Source: Lagopus muta (Eukaryota; Chordata; Aves; Galliformes; Phasianidae). From it: a stretch of 64,000 bases of DNA. The notes beneath the pieces were generated by a model. It worked only from the letters and a program-made list of their open reading frames with translations. It had not been told where the DNA came from and did not search any database. Below, in pieces: positions 62,437 through 64,000 of this stretch (positions within the stretch are counted from its first letter, which is position 1; every line of letters begins with the position of its first letter). The stretch is from the NCBI RefSeq assembly GCF_023343835.1, contig NC_064433.1, positions 29,884,214 to 29,948,213 on the forward strand. The letters run 5' to 3'. The translations under genes were made by a program, and so were the position numbers.

Positions 62437-64000
62437 AAATGCACCATCACTGAAAGGTTCTGTAATTTTCCAAACCCTGAACATCAAAGTTAATACTGTG
62501 TGACAGCTGCTATGTTCCAAACTCATGACATTCAGTGGTCTGTAACAGGGTAAATGACACAATTACCTCTTGTAATTACTGTTGCTAACAATATATTTTC
62601 CCTGATGATTGGTCTATGTGACTCAGAGCTGCTTATCTTTGTCAGTCCGGTCCAAATCTCCATTTCTATGTGACTTGGACATTAACTTAGTAGGTATTTA
62701 CAAATTAGTTCCAATATCTGCCAAGACAGATATTTGGGATATATAAATTCATCATTTATTGCATGGTTAAGCAGTCCACCACTTTAACATTATTTTGCAT
62801 TAGAAAATAAGCATTTTAATGAAATACTGTTTCTCATGTAAATCAAGTAGTCACTTCTATTAGTAATATGTTGGAAGGGAAACATGCTGAAACACATAAA
62901 CAAATGAAGGAATAAAATGCAAATAATCATATTAATTATTTTTAAAACTCTTATTCAAGAAGAAAAACATGAGATTGAAATACTAAGATACTTAATTCTC
63001 ATTGCCTATCCATAGCAATTTTAAAGAATACCTAGAGAAGACATTGGTGTCTTTTGACTTAAATCAGTATGAGTTATGGACTAATCAAATTAGCTGACAG
63101 CAAGTGTTTTTTTGAAATATCTTTCACTTCTAATATATAGAACAGATACAATTCTTTGTTCTGTTTCTCTGCAGTATATACCTATGAGGATGTGTAAAGA
63201 TTATAGCATGTAGGGTCAGTACAAAACAGACGTTGTCTCTGTAAGATGGTTTGTATACTTGTCAGAAAAATAAAGAAAATCTCATTCAAAAACTCCAGAA
63301 ACCTTTTAGGTAGAACAGTCTCCTATTTTATTGCCAAGCTTGTTGGCAGAGCTCTCAGTTCTCAAGAAAAACACCAAGACTTACAAATTTTTCACTGATT
63401 TGATGGAAAAAAGCATCAATTATTTGCACCAGAAAGTTGATTAACATTTCTTGTTTTAACTTTTCAAACTCGAAGATGCCTCTAGTATTTTCAAAAAAAC
63501 CCACAAGTATACAAAATGAAATGAATGAAATAGAATAGTTCTGTATATTTAGAATGCCTTCAGGAAAAACCTAAGCATCTTCTGTGGACACATTATTTTA
63601 AATACTCTGCCTCACTGTATGTATCTTCAGTAGCAAAAGGGAAATTACATCCAAGTACTTCAACGTTATATTATATTGGAGCAAAGAGTAAATGATGAAT
63701 GTTCCCTTTTGTATCAACATGACTTTTCAAATAAATGATGATGACTTGGCCAGTCTTTCTCAGGGCATCACCTGAACAGAGGCCTAAGAATGGAGCCCAA
63801 TGTATTTTCTCAGTAGACAGTATTTGATCCTTCTTGTTCACCTATTCTTTCTGACTGCCACAGGGTGGTCCTGCCTTTACATCTTTCTTCCTTCCATTTG
63901 GGTGAACTGGTAAACAGAGAAGATTCTTTAACTGAAATTAGTTTTAGTTAGAAAAAAAGATGAGTAGAAAAAAAGCATCAATTTAGCTTTCATGATATGA

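Larger units (their letters stand above)
52943..64000 (-). other. Upstream NELL2 intron, partial; no exon recognised
   Basis: This stretch is transcriptionally upstream of the first exon seen. NELL2 should have another Ca-binding EGF exon before the EHDEC exon, but no cysteine-rich, phase-correct segment with a good donor was found here, so it should lie beyond 64000. Contents noted are a T32 run (59548-59579), a T17 run (62420-62436), a CATA microsatellite (56753-56772) and palindromic A/T motifs at 54607 and 58104. Confidence 0.7.

Noticed and set aside
63692-63704. Plus-strand GATGAATGTTCC that would read DECS, as in EGF modules
   Set aside because: It is on the wrong strand for this gene, is followed by no further EGF cysteines, and has no splice acceptor; coincidence.
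1-64000. CRISPR arrays, prokaryotic operons, riboswitches, tRNA or rRNA genes
   Set aside because: None seen. The window is vertebrate intronic and intergenic DNA, and the only regular repeat array is the GGGAA microsatellite.

Overview
The window looks like nuclear DNA of a galliform bird, most likely chicken. It is AT-rich and intron-dominated. It carries 3'-anchored CR1 LINE fragments, an internally deleted mariner of the chicken Galluhop/Mariner1_GG type, long homopolymer runs and a pentanucleotide microsatellite. There are no bacterial-type operons, CRISPR arrays, tRNAs or rRNAs.

The one gene I can support is the 3' part of NELL2 (the gene first described in chick as nel), on the minus strand. 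Seven coding exons were delimited from splice sites, reading frame and cysteine pattern. In transcript order they are 52942-52820, 50803-50708, 31287-31147, 19931-19738, 18826-18650, 16559-16335 and 13630-13580. Together they encode the last 335 residues and the stop codon: four EGF-like modules followed by the C-terminal von Willebrand factor type C (VWC) region. Every junction keeps frame. The signal peptide, N-terminal LamG/thrombospondin-like domain, first VWC domains and earlier EGF modules must lie beyond position 64000. I found no further exon between 52943 and 64000.

Layout: 1 to about 13000 is sequence downstream of NELL2, with two CR1 fragments, a 20-base G run and a 29-base T run. 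About 13000-13579 is probable 3' UTR. 13580-52942 holds the exons and six introns of 2704, 2090, 911, 11215, 19420 and 2016 bp. 52943-64000 is part of a further upstream intron. The two large introns carry the mariner deletion derivative (24548-25074), a probable LTR-type insertion (about 22460-23650), the (GGGAA)37 tract (33544-33728) and an old CR1 (about 47950-48195).

I did not find a convincing undescribed system. The most notable items are the mariner remnant that keeps both ends and a piece of transposase, the possible LTR with a primer-binding-site-like segment, several clean inverted repeats, and two motif clusters (a SOX-like pair and a homeodomain palindrome) that could be noncoding regulatory elements. 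Homology statements rest on recognition and reading-frame logic; no database search was run.
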